From Theocolax elegans (taxonomy: Eukaryota > Arthropoda > Insecta > Hymenoptera > Cerocephalidae), in contig CM047426.1 of assembly GCA_026168455.1 (NCBI GenBank), positions 37,201,175 through 37,265,174 of the forward strand: a stretch of DNA of 64,000 nucleotides. The letters are read 5' to 3'. The translations under genes and the position numbers were made by a program. Each line of letters opens with the position of its first letter. The stretch's first letter is position 1. Below are positions 9,550-19,610 of the stretch, in pieces. The notes under the pieces were generated by a model. The model had not been told where the DNA came from. It saw nothing but the letters and a program-made list of their open reading frames with translations, and did not search any database.

Positions 9550-11322
9550 TTAATTTGTTCCGTTTCGCTTTTTAATAAATGATCTTTTATTATTTCCTTT
9601 GGGGTTATACGACGTGGGGTTTGGGGGTGCTGGAGGTTGCTGTAAGGCGGCAGCAGGTGCCTCTTCGTGCGTAGTGCCTGCATCACTGGCATTCCCAGCG
9701 ATTGCAGCAGTTTTACCAGACTTTTTCACTTTTACTGGTTCGTACGCGGAGTTGAAGAGTTGCTCGTCGTCTTCTACTGGCGGAGGACGGTAGAGTGTGT
9801 CTTGGCGTTTGCGTGCTTCTTCCTTCTTTCCTAGCAGCTGCAATTCCAAAAACGATGAAAATTGGTCTTTGTCGATTCTTCGCCTATAATCTGGATGTAG
9901 ATTATCGTATGTGATCGCTAGTTGTTCTCCAAGGGGCATTGGAGGCTTCAACTGATCCAATAAGTTGCGGAATTTCGAAAGATATGTCGAAATCTCTTCT
10001 TGCGGTCCCTGCGTTCTTACCATTATCCTTTTTCTTACTTGATATTGTAAGTCTTCTTTACAATATTGGAGTCTAAATGCTTGTTGAAAGTCTTCCAATA
10101 TCAACCAATTGCGATGTTCTCTGCGAAACCAACACCAGACATCTTCATCCAGTACTACTGGCAATGACCTAGTGATGTCATCCATAGTCAATTGGTATGA
10201 GCGTGCACATTCCGTCAAATTTACTAGGAATGACTCTGGATCGTTCCTTTTATCACCTTTAAATTCAATATGCCATTGTTTTAGAATTTCGCTGACACGT
10301 TTTTCTCTTTGGAAGGTCGAATTATCCAAAAGTGATCCTTCTCGCCTGGTGCTTGACTGGGGGTAGGGTTGGGAATAATTGTAGGGATATTGTCTAAAAT
10401 TATTTTGTGATGGTGCTGGAGGGATATTATATTGGGATTGTGGCATAACTGGAGGCTGTCGTTCGAGGTTAGGATTAGATGAACTAGTATAATTTCGTGG
10501 GAATTGCTGGACGGTTCTAGGATTTTCCTGTTGCTGGAAGGAATTGTTTTGGGTGTAAGAAGGCTGCTGGATCAGTTTACGCTGATCGTAATACTGTCGT
10601 TCATTTCCGATTCGGTACCTCGTTTCGTTCGAACTACTCGTTGCAGGTATTGGTCTTTCACAATTTCTCGTGAATTCATCACTAAATCTCACTCTTTGTG
10701 TCCTATTACCCGCCTGAGTGTAGATTGGAAATGTTCTATTCTCCAGATCTTCCTCCGTTATCTGTGGAACATGTGATTCATGGCTTTGAACATTTCGCGG
10801 AAGATTGATTGTATTTGGATTTCTCGGCCTCGGGGTTGGTGGTGATCTCATGTTATCTGTGTTTGTGTTAGTTGCCACAAACTGTCTAATTTGCAAATAC
10901 GATGTTTGATCATATCCGCCTGCATTTCCCGAATTAAAACTCGCACTTAAAAATTGTCTATCTTGAAATCTAAATTGAACCTGATCTGCCGCGTTTTGTT
11001 CATTTTGTCTATGTTCTATCACATTTCCGTGTGCTGGATGTTGGGTGGATTGCGCGCATGGGAGATTAATACTATTACTATTTAAATTATAATTATTATC
11101 TGGGTGCTGGAGGGGTTCTGACGTTGAAGTGGGCAATGGGAAGTTGAAATGTAATCTAACATTAGCATTTGTCGTTACCACATTTTCTCCGCCAATCAGT
11201 GCTGTCGAATTCCGCGAATTGCTGAAAGTTAACGGATCTGCATATGGTCCCAATGTTTGACCTGTCGGCAATTGCCCATGAATACGTGGGTAAGCACCAC
11301 TGTGCACTTCCATGTTATCCAT
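9550..11322 (-). CDS. gag: Gag (capsid region)
   Basis: A 590-codon ORF. The first 350 residues are Asn/Gln/Pro-rich and probably disordered. Residues about 360-470 look like a retrotransposon gag domain (WHIEFKGDKRNDPESFLVNL, WFRREHRNW, FQQAFRLQYCKEDLQYQVRKR, STYLSKFRNLLDQL). A basic, Ala/Pro-rich end follows with PAP motifs. It binds element RNA and builds the particle. The upstream ORF 11229-11726 overlaps in the +1-related frame and probably belongs to the same protein. The frame stops at TAA 9550-9552 just before the zinc knuckles. Confidence 0.85.
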   Translation of the reverse strand: MDNMEVHSGAYPRIHGQLPTGQTLGPYADPLTFSNSRNSTALIGGENVVTTNANVRLHFNFPLPTSTSEPLQHPDNNYNLNSNSINLPCAQSTQHPAHGNVIEHRQNEQNAADQVQFRFQDRQFLSASFNSGNAGGYDQTSYLQIRQFVATNTNTDNMRSPPTPRPRNPNTINLPRNVQSHESHVPQITEEDLENRTFPIYTQAGNRTQRVRFSDEFTRNCERPIPATSSSNETRYRIGNERQYYDQRKLIQQPSYTQNNSFQQQENPRTVQQFPRNYTSSSNPNLERQPPVMPQSQYNIPPAPSQNNFRQYPYNYSQPYPQSSTRREGSLLDNSTFQREKRVSEILKQWHIEFKGDKRNDPESFLVNLTECARSYQLTMDDITRSLPVVLDEDVWCWFRREHRNWLILEDFQQAFRLQYCKEDLQYQVRKRIMVRTQGPQEEISTYLSKFRNLLDQLKPPMPLGEQLAITYDNLHPDYRRRIDKDQFSSFLELQLLGKKEEARKRQDTLYRPPPVEDDEQLFNSAYEPVKVKKSGKTAAIAGNASDAGTTHEEAPAAALQQPPAPPNPTSYNPKGNNKRSFIKKRNGTN

Positions 11323-11726
11323 TGGTACCGTAGGATTTCCCGCTGTAATTCCCTACTTACTGGCCTCATGATGGACGGATTCCTCCATGTGCCAGCTAAG
11401 TAATTTTCCCCTTCCGAGGTTAAATTCAAATTTCTATTACCGGGTATATCCAATGGAACGAAATTCGCCTCGTCTACTTCAGGATCCCAATATGCCGCCG
11501 CTAACCCAAAACATTTCCGTGTTTCATATCTTTCAACTCGGTTTCTTATATTATACATGGAATCTGTGGCGTTTAAATTTTTTAGATCGGCATATTGTAG
11601 GATTTCTTGGTTACTACAATGAAAAACATTTTGCCGTATCCGCTGGATGCCCTCTTCCAACGATAACCTAGTATAATCCTCCTCTGCCAACGTATGCAGA
11701 GTCAAACTACCATTTAGTTCTGACAT
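11229..11726 (-). CDS. gag: Gag N-terminal segment, frameshifted from the rest
   Basis: A 165-codon ORF beginning MSELNGSLTL with an ATG about 2.07 kb downstream of the PBS. It overlaps the main gag ORF by about 95 nt. The overlap has no X-XXY-YYZ heptamer in phase, so a single-base indel is a simpler reading than programmed shifting. No recognised domain; the N-terminal 130 residues are charged and possibly helical. It is likely the true Gag start. Confidence 0.6.
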   Translation of the reverse strand: MSELNGSLTLHTLAEEDYTRLSLEEGIQRIRQNVFHCSNQEILQYADLKNLNATDSMYNIRNRVERYETRKCFGLAAAYWDPEVDEANFVPLDIPGNRNLNLTSEGENYLAGTWRNPSIMRPVSRELQREILRYQWITWKCTVVLTHVFMGNCRQVKHWDHMQIR

Positions 11727-13781
11727 TTTGAGGATTTCTTAGGACACGTAAATTAATTCACGCTATTTCGTCAAAAAAAAATTTTAATACTACGTGCAGC
11801 TCAATACAACTTGTAGTCAATCAAAAAAAAATTAAATTTATTTATAAACAGCTCAATTGTAGCTTAATTTCTTAAAAAAAACAAAATTTTGACTTAATAA
11901 TTAATTAAAATTATGCAAGCATGAAATTATCAAATTGCTTTAATTTTAAGCAAACTAATTTATGAGCAAGCCAATAAAAATGATAACAAAACTTAATTTT
12001 AGTTATTAAGCAATTAAAATTATATAACACACTAACAAGTCAGTATTGTTGATTTAAGCGCACAAAAAGCCAAAGCAAAAAAAAATTGTTAAATTATTTT
12101 TGTCGATACCGTTATGACAAAATTTATCAACAAAACTAATTGAGTACCTACGCAAGAATTCACAAACAACTAACTTGAGTGAAAGGCAAGCGTATAAGTA
12201 AATGATTTACAAGCCAAGCTTGAAATATTTAAGCGTATTGGGTATATATGGGTATATATGGTGCTGGATTAAAAAGATATATATACAATGCAAATAAATA
12301 GTGAAATGTTACTTGTTAATGCAATTTCAAAATTAATAAGCGTACAGCAATTAAATATTACTATCTTAACACTGTATAACTGTATATACACTTGGTTGGC
12401 TATCGTTCTCAATATTTGAAGGGTCGAATTTTGTTCAAAAATAAATTAAATTGAATATAATTTTGGTGGCTAAAGGTTCTAATTAACTGAAAGAATGGTT
12501 ATTTATAATAAAAATCTCAATTTAATTGTAAACAAAAATTTTCACAAAAATTACTTGTTGAGTAAATCAAGTAACTGCGATATTTGCTATTTGTCCCTTG
12601 AATTTATAACTACCCTGTCAAAAATATACAGCTGTAAAAATAACTGGAAATACAGGTGTAAATCCATGTCATAATACAGCTGTATTGAATTTGCCTGGAT
12701 TTATTAACTGGATTTACATGTGTAAATCCATGTAATAATAAATGGATTTTTTAATTTTACAAATGTTTTTTTATTTAGATTAACATACAACCTTCGATGA
12801 GATTAATTAATCTAAATGAAAAAACATTCGTAAAATTAAAAAATCCATTTAATAATACGTGGATGTGTACCTGTAAATCCATTTATTATTACATGGATTT
12901 ACACCTGTAAATCCAGTTAATGAATCCACGCAATCTCACTCCAATACAGTTGTATTACATGGATAATTTGTCGAATGGGGCACTTTCTTAATAATAATAT
13001 CGCTGTAAATTGCGTTTAAAATCCATCAAAGGTTGTATGTTAATCTAAATAAAAAAACATTTGTAAAATTAAAAAATCCATTTAATATTACATGGATTTA
13101 CACCTGTAAATCCAGTTAATAAATCCAGGCAAATCCAATACAGCTGTATTATGACATGGATTTACACCTGTATTTCCAGTTATTTTTACAGCTGTATATT
13201 TTTGACAGGCTACAGGGTACAATATTAACTTTGACTGCTAATTTTTAACAATAATTAATTGTAATAAACTTAAAAAAAAAAACATTTTCCTTACTTTTCT
13301 TTTTCTAAGTTGAGAACGTAGCTTGAAATGAAAATTTACTACGTACTTACTCGTACTCCAAAATTCTCATACTCATTTAACTTTTAATGTAATTTAATTT
13401 CACAAACTTCAAAAAGCCTTTAAGCAAAATCAAATATTTTGGAGCTAGAAGGGAATAAAACTAATTGCAAAATTTATATTTATAAAGGGAAAAATAAAAC
13501 TATTGCTATTATATACAAAAAGAACAATATGCAGAAAAAAATTTCAAACCAAATAATATTGAATAGACTCACCGAATTTTGTAGATAATTCACTAACATC
13601 AACAATTTCAATTAACCAAAATTGAATTTATTACAAAAAATCAAAATCTGGTTACACGTGGTCGAAAGAAAATGGCCGTCCAAAACCACTTTCGACGCTT
13701 CCTTCGTGTGTGCGCAATATGGCGGATTAATACTTGAAGAAATCCCGAAGTCCACGATCACAATTTTTTTCGGATCAAAAA
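11727..13781 (-). other. Gypsy 5' leader, about 2 kb, AT-rich
   Basis: An untranslated region between PBS and gag. It holds a nested MITE (12614-13209), many A/T runs and one GGTGCTGGA 9-mer in purely non-coding sequence (12260-12268). No long ORF is found. The leader would contain the packaging signal if one exists; none can be pointed to. Confidence 0.65.
12614..13209. mobile_element. 596-bp MITE nested in the gypsy leader, with CTAC target duplication
   Basis: The left end CCTGTCAAAAATATACAGCTG and the right end, its reverse complement, are flanked by CTAC (12610-12613 and 13210-13213). The TIRs extend over more than 150 bp with multiple sub-repeats of 'ggatttacacctgtaaatcc' type, so the whole element folds back on itself. 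It is non-coding. It inserted after the retrotransposon family formed, or was carried as part of its leader. Confidence 0.8.
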
Positions 13782-13794
13782 GTCACGGTCGCCA
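13782..13794 (-). promoter_or_regulatory. Primer binding site (tRNA-Arg type)
   Basis: Directly inside the 5' LTR the sense strand reads TGGCGACCGTGAC, complementary to a tRNA 3' end of ...GTCACGGTCGCCA. There is no spacer between LTR and PBS. From memory this matches the tRNA-Arg primer used by 412/mdg1-type gypsy elements; the tRNA identity is the less certain part. Confidence 0.8.
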
Positions 13795-14819
13795 TGTGAC
13801 GTGTCCACTGGGGATTAGGGTGGAGTCACGGTTAAAACACAAATTAAACAACTTCGTTAAAAAGAGATTGCAGGTTTATTGCACTTAATGTGCTCGTAAG
13901 TATTACACGGCAAAGCAGCGGCTTTGCCGTTCAAAAATTGCCAGTCACGTTGGCCGCGGTCGCTCGCGTTCGCGCGATTGCGGGCCGTCCCGCACCTAAC
14001 CACGCGTCGCGCACACACACTTAAAGGAAGCTGGATTTGGGAGGAAGGAGCACGGCTCACCTGGACGCTCGTCTCCTGGATCCCTCGGACACACACGTAG
14101 TTTGTAAAATTGCCGTATCTCGTGTTACACGATCGGTGGTCGGTCGCAGTCTCTCGATTATCGGCACGCACGAAGCGAGAGAGTTTTTCCTCGGCGTATT
14201 GCGCAGGCGCGCCTACTCTCGCGTCTCGAGTCGTGCGCGCTCGGCTCAGTTCGTACTGGGCCGTAATTTCGCTGCCTCGACGGAGATGTCGTCGACGACG
14301 TTGACTTCGTGGTGCTGGATGGCGATTGAGTAACTGCGGCCCTGCTGAGAATACTATCTGCGAGGTAAGCTCTTAAATCGTTCCTTTTTATCTCGATTTT
14401 AAGCTAAATCGAGCCCCTCGAGTTTCTTTATTGCAGGTGCCGTATATTGTCAATACGGGATCTTCGGCTCGGAGTGTCCGGACAGCTGGAGAGGGCATTC
14501 CAGGCTGGATGGGACCTGGGGATACAGTACGGGTCATTCCTGGTGCTGGAGAAGGCATTAGGATGCTGGATCGACGGAGCAATGTGTGTGTGTGTAATTG
14601 TGCGCAGTCAGGAGTCGCATCTCCTTTGCTTCGAGTTCTCCTGCTTACTACGCACTGTAAGCCTATATCGGTTTCACACATTCGCATATGTGTGTCTATT
14701 AGGACTAGATTGGTATGTATAGCACGCTTACTTCGCATAGTAAGCTTGACAGGTGCTATACTATACCTTGTCTCGCTAGTTTATTTCTAAGTGACATGTA
14801 GTATAACTACAATGTCACA
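13795..14819 (-). repeat. 5' LTR of the gypsy element (1025 bp)
   Basis: Same termini as the 3' LTR, with an 8-bp deletion near 14262 and about six substitutions relative to it. It contains the GGTGCTGGA 9-mer at 14311 and 14542 and the antisense intron-like segment at 14365-14436. The sense promoter has not been pinned down. Confidence 0.95.
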
Positions 14820-14842
14820 GAAAAAAGGAAAAGAAAAATTCC

Positions 14843-15819
14843 CAAGTCAAAATAATTTATAAATTTTTTATAAAAATTTTATAAAATACATTTTATATAG
14901 TTTTTATAAAAAATTGGCCATATAAAAATTGTATAAAAAATACACTTTATAAAATTTTTATAAAAAATATATAGAAGTACTGTTTAAAAACTAAATTAAA
15001 CGTTTCAAATGAGCTGCACCATCCTGCAGTAACGGATAAAAAAATTTAGATGGCTCGACCGAGAGGTTATGGACACCAAAACTATTAGTATTTCAGCGCG
15101 ACGAAGAATTACTGCTGCCACCGACGATATTGATAAAAAAGTCCACATATTATTATTATTATTATTGATAAAGAAGTTCCTTCTTCGATTTGGCTGAAAG
15201 TTTTGAACGCCTTCTTGCTTTTTTCGAAGTTGTTGCATCCGGCGGACTCTTTAACATCGACTTGGACATCGTGAAGGTTAGACGGGGTCTGACCAAATGT
15301 TTTGTTCTGTGGTAGGCAAGTCAATATTCAATTTTTTCTTTGGTTGCTAATGAAAAAGTTGAATATTGACTTGACAACCGCAGAACAAAACATTTGGTCA
15401 GGCCCCGTCTAACCTTCACGATGTCCAAGTCGATGTTAAAAAGTCCGCCGGATGCAACAACTTCGAAAAAAGCAAGAAGGCGTTCAAAACTTTCAGCCAA
15501 ATCGAAGGCGTAACTGTGGACTTTTTTATCAATATCGTCGGTGGCAGCAGTAATTCTTCGTCGCGCTGAAATACTAATATTTTTGGTGCCCATGACTTCT
15601 CGGTTGTGCCATCTAAATTTTTTTATCCGTTACTGCAGGATGGTGCAGCTCATTTGAAACGATTAATTTAGTTTTTAAACAGTCCTTCTATATATTTTTT
15701 ATAAAAAATTTATAAAGTGTATTTTTTATACAATTTTTATATGGCTAATTTTTTATAAAAACTATATAAAACGTATTTTATAAAATTTTTATAAAAAATT
15801 TATAAATTATTTTCACTTG
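14843..15819. repeat. 977-bp near-perfect palindrome (foldback element)
   Basis: The two arms (14843-15335 and 15345-15819) are inverted copies with small differences, including a local (ATT)n expansion in the left arm near 15150. The centre lies at about 15340. The tips are AT-rich and the inner arm parts are ordinary-complexity sequence. Short ORFs in both arms mirror each other and are not genes. A transcript would fold into a hairpin of about 480 bp. Confidence 0.9.
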
Positions 15820-16774
15820 AGCCGTGTTAATTTTGAAAGTCACCTGTAATATTAACATGATATTATAAAATACGAGGTTTATTTTAAACCTGCAGTAATA
15901 TGTTTAAGCTTTGACACTTTTTACAATTCCATAAAATCAGTTTTTGTACAAAAATCCCAAAATCTGTTGTGCCAAATTAAAAAACGTAAATACATAAAAT
16001 GTTTGTCACGCAATCACAAACCTTTTTCCTATTATACAAATGACAAGTTTTTCGACGCATTGTAATGATAAATGTACAAAAATGAGTAAAATAGCGAAAA
16101 CAGGCCAAAAATTGTCATAAAAAAATAAAAATAAAAATTTCTTTTAACTATATTCCTATTAGTTTTAAAAGTTACCTATAGCATGGATGTTACCTGTGAT
16201 AACACTCAAAATACAAGACATTTTAGACCTTGCAGTAATCCGATAAGTCTTGCGCAAGAATGCAAAAAAAAATTTCAAACGTTAATAAACGTGTACCAAG
16301 GTCAAATATCCATTGCAGTAACTACGGGATCATTTTCTATCTACAAAAACCGAGTTTCACCCAAATTTTGGTAAAAAGGAATTTAGGTAGACCGACGTTG
16401 TAAGCATTAGAAAATACCAAAAAACGTGTTTTTTGAGTTTTAGGTCAAAAGAAAGAAAGCTTATACCAATACAAATCTAACCGCATTGGTTTTTTTTTTA
16501 AAATATTAAAAACTGTTAAATTGGTAGCATTTAGAAAATGTGCAAAATTTGAAAAAACAAGTGTTTATATTTAGCTGTGTCAAAATTTTTGATTACAAAA
16601 TAATTGTATTCTATATAGCTAGATTTAAAGTCTATAGTAATACGAAGACTTTGCCTTGGACTGGATAAAAAAATACTAATTTCTCAAATTTTGGTGCTAC
16701 TTTGAAAAATGTTAAAAAATGATGAAAAATAGCCTATTTTTGAATGTTTAAAATCGCATACCTAAAAGGGATTG
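15820..16774. other. Intergenic AT-rich stretch, nothing recognised
   Basis: Non-coding DNA with several 'aaaaat' runs and no ORF above 63 codons that looks real. It shares a short string with the flank of the first gypsy element near 858. Boundaries of any mobile element could not be set. Confidence 0.4.
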
Positions 16775-17281
16775 GTTGAGTCTCTTAAATAATCCATTAG
16801 CCTGCGTATGGTGACTTGAATTAAGTGTGTGCCTTATCCCGCACTTAACGCAAAACTCTTGAAACGCTTGTGAAGTAAAGCACGAGTCTCTATTCGAAAT
16901 TATTCTTCTCGACGCTCCGAACTTATAGATAAATTCTTCTAAACGCTTAATAGTTACTCGAGAAGTTACATTACTTAAGTACTAAAGGCCTTTTACCTGG
17001 CGGTATCGGGTGCAATTCGCTCTCTGACCAGGTCCAGGTTTTCTTTTTGCTAAAATGCATTCCAAACAATTACGAGTATGCATACGCACGTAACGTCGTA
17101 GTCTTAGAAAATAATAATAATTTTCAATTTGTGTAGCTGTCTTTTCTACTCCGAAATGACTCGAAAGATCGTGGTATTTGATAACTAAGCTTTTCCTTAA
17201 AGCTTTAGGAACAAAATACAAAATATTTTCTTTAGCATCGCGTACAATTTTTTTTATAAAGCATACCGTTATGCAAAACAT
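16775..17281 (-). pseudogene. Integrase remnant of the older gypsy element
   Basis: 16982-17281 gives the HHCC zinc-binding part (KYHDLSSHFGVEKTATQIENYYYF, NCLECILAKRKPGPGQ). 16775-16978 in another frame gives the later core (RIISNRDSCFTSQAFQEF, HTLNSSHHTQANG), where the usual SDRGTCF aspartate is Asn. The first catalytic aspartate region between them is deleted, and the C-terminus is missing. Inactive. Confidence 0.75.
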
Positions 17282-17341
17282 AATCTTTTACTAATCGTTT
17301 TTCTACATTATCTCTTTCTGTTTCAGTTTTCAAAAGAAATG

Positions 17342-18466
17342 CTATAATTTCGTGAATTTCTGGATCCGCTCGCTGAAATAAAAGGATTTCTTCATCCCGA
17401 GTGTCAATTTCATAATTGCATCGTCTTCTAATTCACACGGCTTTGAAACTGGAGTTCGAGACAGAGCATCAACATGCTTCATAGATTCATCGCTTTTATG
17501 CCTAATTTCTAAATCAAATTCGGATAACTCGCTCATCCATCTCGATACCTGCGAATTTTTCGTTTTCCAAGCGTCTAAATGTATTAAATTTAGACAGTCC
17601 GTTTTTACTATAAATCGCAACCCAATTAGTAAAGGTCTGAATCTCGAAAGAGCCCACGCAATTGCTAACAACTCTAAACGACCCGAATGATATTTCGATT
17701 CCGCTTCCGTCGTGCATCTGCTAATAGTATTAACCATTAGGGAATCTTGTTCGTTATCAGCTTGCAGTAACATAGCTCCCAACCCTATAGCAGAAGCGTC
17801 TGTGTGAAGCTCAGTTACAACTTCTTTAGGATTATACATTTTAAAGATTGGTTTGCTGACCAATTTTTGCTTAACTAATTCAAAAGCTTCTCTTTGTTCG
17901 GAATCCCATTTAAAATCTACATCTTTCTTTAATAACGATGACAAAGGTCGAGCAATTTTTGCGAAACTCGGCACAAACCGCCTATAGAAACTTGCCAGTC
18001 CTAAAAATCTTTGTATATCATGTTGATTTTTAGGTTTCGGAAATTGCTCTATAGCACTAACCTTTCGACCGCCCGGTTTTATGATATTTAAAGTTAGCCC
18101 GGCTTCATTTAAAAGACTTAACATCATCTCGAGATTACGTAAAAATTGCGTCCAATTTTTTGCAAACATGAAGAAATCGTCAAAAAAAATTAATCAAAAT
18201 TCCCTCTCTACGCACATTCCCGAAAATCGTATCGATAAGTTTAGCAAAGTATCGTGACGCATTACATAAACCCAACATCGCGCGCGTAAACTCACCCGTT
18301 TGCGTCTCTGTAATAAATGCCGTTTTCGATCTCGTCTTTTCCGACAATGGCATCTGTAAATAACCGGAAGCTAAATCAAATGTTCCGAAAATTTCTGCTT
18401 TGTGAACGTTTTTGAACATATTGTCAAATTGTGGAATAGGATATGATATTGGCTTAGTAATTTTAT
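17342..18466 (-). pseudogene. RT C-terminal half and RNase H of the older gypsy element
   Basis: 18180-18419 carries GTFDLASGYLQMPLSEK and the palm region. A T-run frameshift at about 18182 falls at the catalytic site (sense FFDDFFMFA across the shift). 17342-18169 carries FLGLASFYRRFVPSFAKIA, TELHTDASAIGLGAMLLQ, AESKYHSGRLELLAIAWAL and VKTDCLNL: connection domain and RNase H with D, E and D present. Coding sense ends at the TTAA at 18467, where the 6.9-kb insertion starts, and resumes at 25373. Confidence 0.85.
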
Positions 18467-18552
18467 TTAAAGGGGTGCCATACTGGATTATTACCGACTG
18501 AGTAAGATAGATGCATTATTGCATTTAACGGAGATATTTTGGTTTTATTTGC

Positions 18553-18765
18553 AAAACGCAAATACAGAAGCACTAGATAATAACATAAAACGTATTTATA
18601 CAAAGTTTGAAGTCAATATGAAAAGGACACCCTAAAAAAAGTTTGCACGGAAAAAATAGTCATTTTTCCGTGCAAACTTTTTTTAGGGTGTCCTTGTTGT
18701 ATTGACCTGAAACTTTGTAGAAAGACATATTATACCATTATCTAGTGCTTCTGTATTTGCGTTTT
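18553..18765. repeat. 213-bp hairpin inside the TTAA element
   Basis: The left arm starts AAAACGCAAATACAGAAGC and the right arm ends with its complement. The inner stem, around 'ggacaccctaaaaaaagttt' and its inverse (18625-18700), is nearly perfect. Probably a small foldback MITE. Confidence 0.7.
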
Positions 18766-19120
18766 ACATAATATTAACAAAAAATAAATAGTTTATATTA
18801 CTAATAAAGTTTTCTTAGTACCAATTTCGTCGATAGAGTGCGCGACGCGCTTAGTCTGTGGTATTATACTTAGAGTGGAAGCACTTGCGCAAATAGTTGT
18901 TGCAACATGGCGGTAAATACCATAATTAATATACCGGGCTTACGTCAATAAACAGAATTATAATAAATATCGTGTTTATGTTTTGTAGAAAGACTAATTT
19001 GTTTTGCCAGTGCATCCGTTAATGTACATATATATATACATATATACATATATACATATATGTATCAAGATAAATGCTTGATATCATCATGTACTGCTAC
19101 GTGTGCCCACGTCATTGTGA

Positions 19121-19149
19121 CTCTCCCTCTCTCTCTCTCTCGCCCTATC

Positions 19150-19219
<70 letters not shown>
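19121..19219 (+). repeat. (CT)n microsatellite
   Basis: About 95 bp of nearly pure CT dinucleotide, preceded at 19025-19060 by a (TATACA)n-like run. The LSLSLS ORFs across it are translation artefacts. Confidence 0.95.
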
Positions 19220-19222
<3 letters not shown>

Positions 19223-19610
19223 AAGAGTATATATGCGCTTGCGCATTCGCACCGTTTGCGTCACCACTGACGAAGTTCACGTGGATCGTGTCCCGTTACA
19301 GGTTTACCAATGTCTCAGTAAAAACAGACTTGTAAACATTACCTCAAATAACTACTAGCTATCTAACGAGTTTTATTTTTAAAATATATCACACTTACAT
19401 GTTCATTTTATCTTTATTATAAATATGGGAATATGTTAAAATTATTATACAAATATTAGTATAGTCGCGAATATAACTACCAACTGCATATGTATCTTAT
19501 TTCCAATATTCACGTATAACCAATTATAAATTATAATCAGAATTATAATCAGTACCATCAAACACGTGTGCTTTTTGGCCTGTTTTATTTATATTTAAAA
19601 TATTTCCTTT

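Larger units (their letters stand above)
1061..14819 (-). mobile_element. Ty3/gypsy LTR retrotransposon, 13.8 kb, near-intact but rearranged
   Basis: Two direct LTRs (1061-2093 and 13795-14819, both TGTGAC...GTCACA) enclose a PBS, gag, pol and a PPT, all pointing to the minus strand. Domain order is gag, zinc knuckle, PR, RT, RNase H, IN, which is gypsy (Metaviridae) order. The LTRs differ by about six substitutions and one 8-bp indel, so the insertion is young. Defects: gag broken in two places, a 1.6-kb tandem duplication in pol, RT motif loss in one copy, and frameshifts in the other copy's IN. I see no target-site duplication: the outer flanks are 'agat' and 'gaaa'. No env-like ORF is visible. 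Confidence 0.95.

Noticed and set aside
19060..19358. Ser/Leu-repeat ORFs
   Set aside because: Translation of a (CT)n microsatellite.
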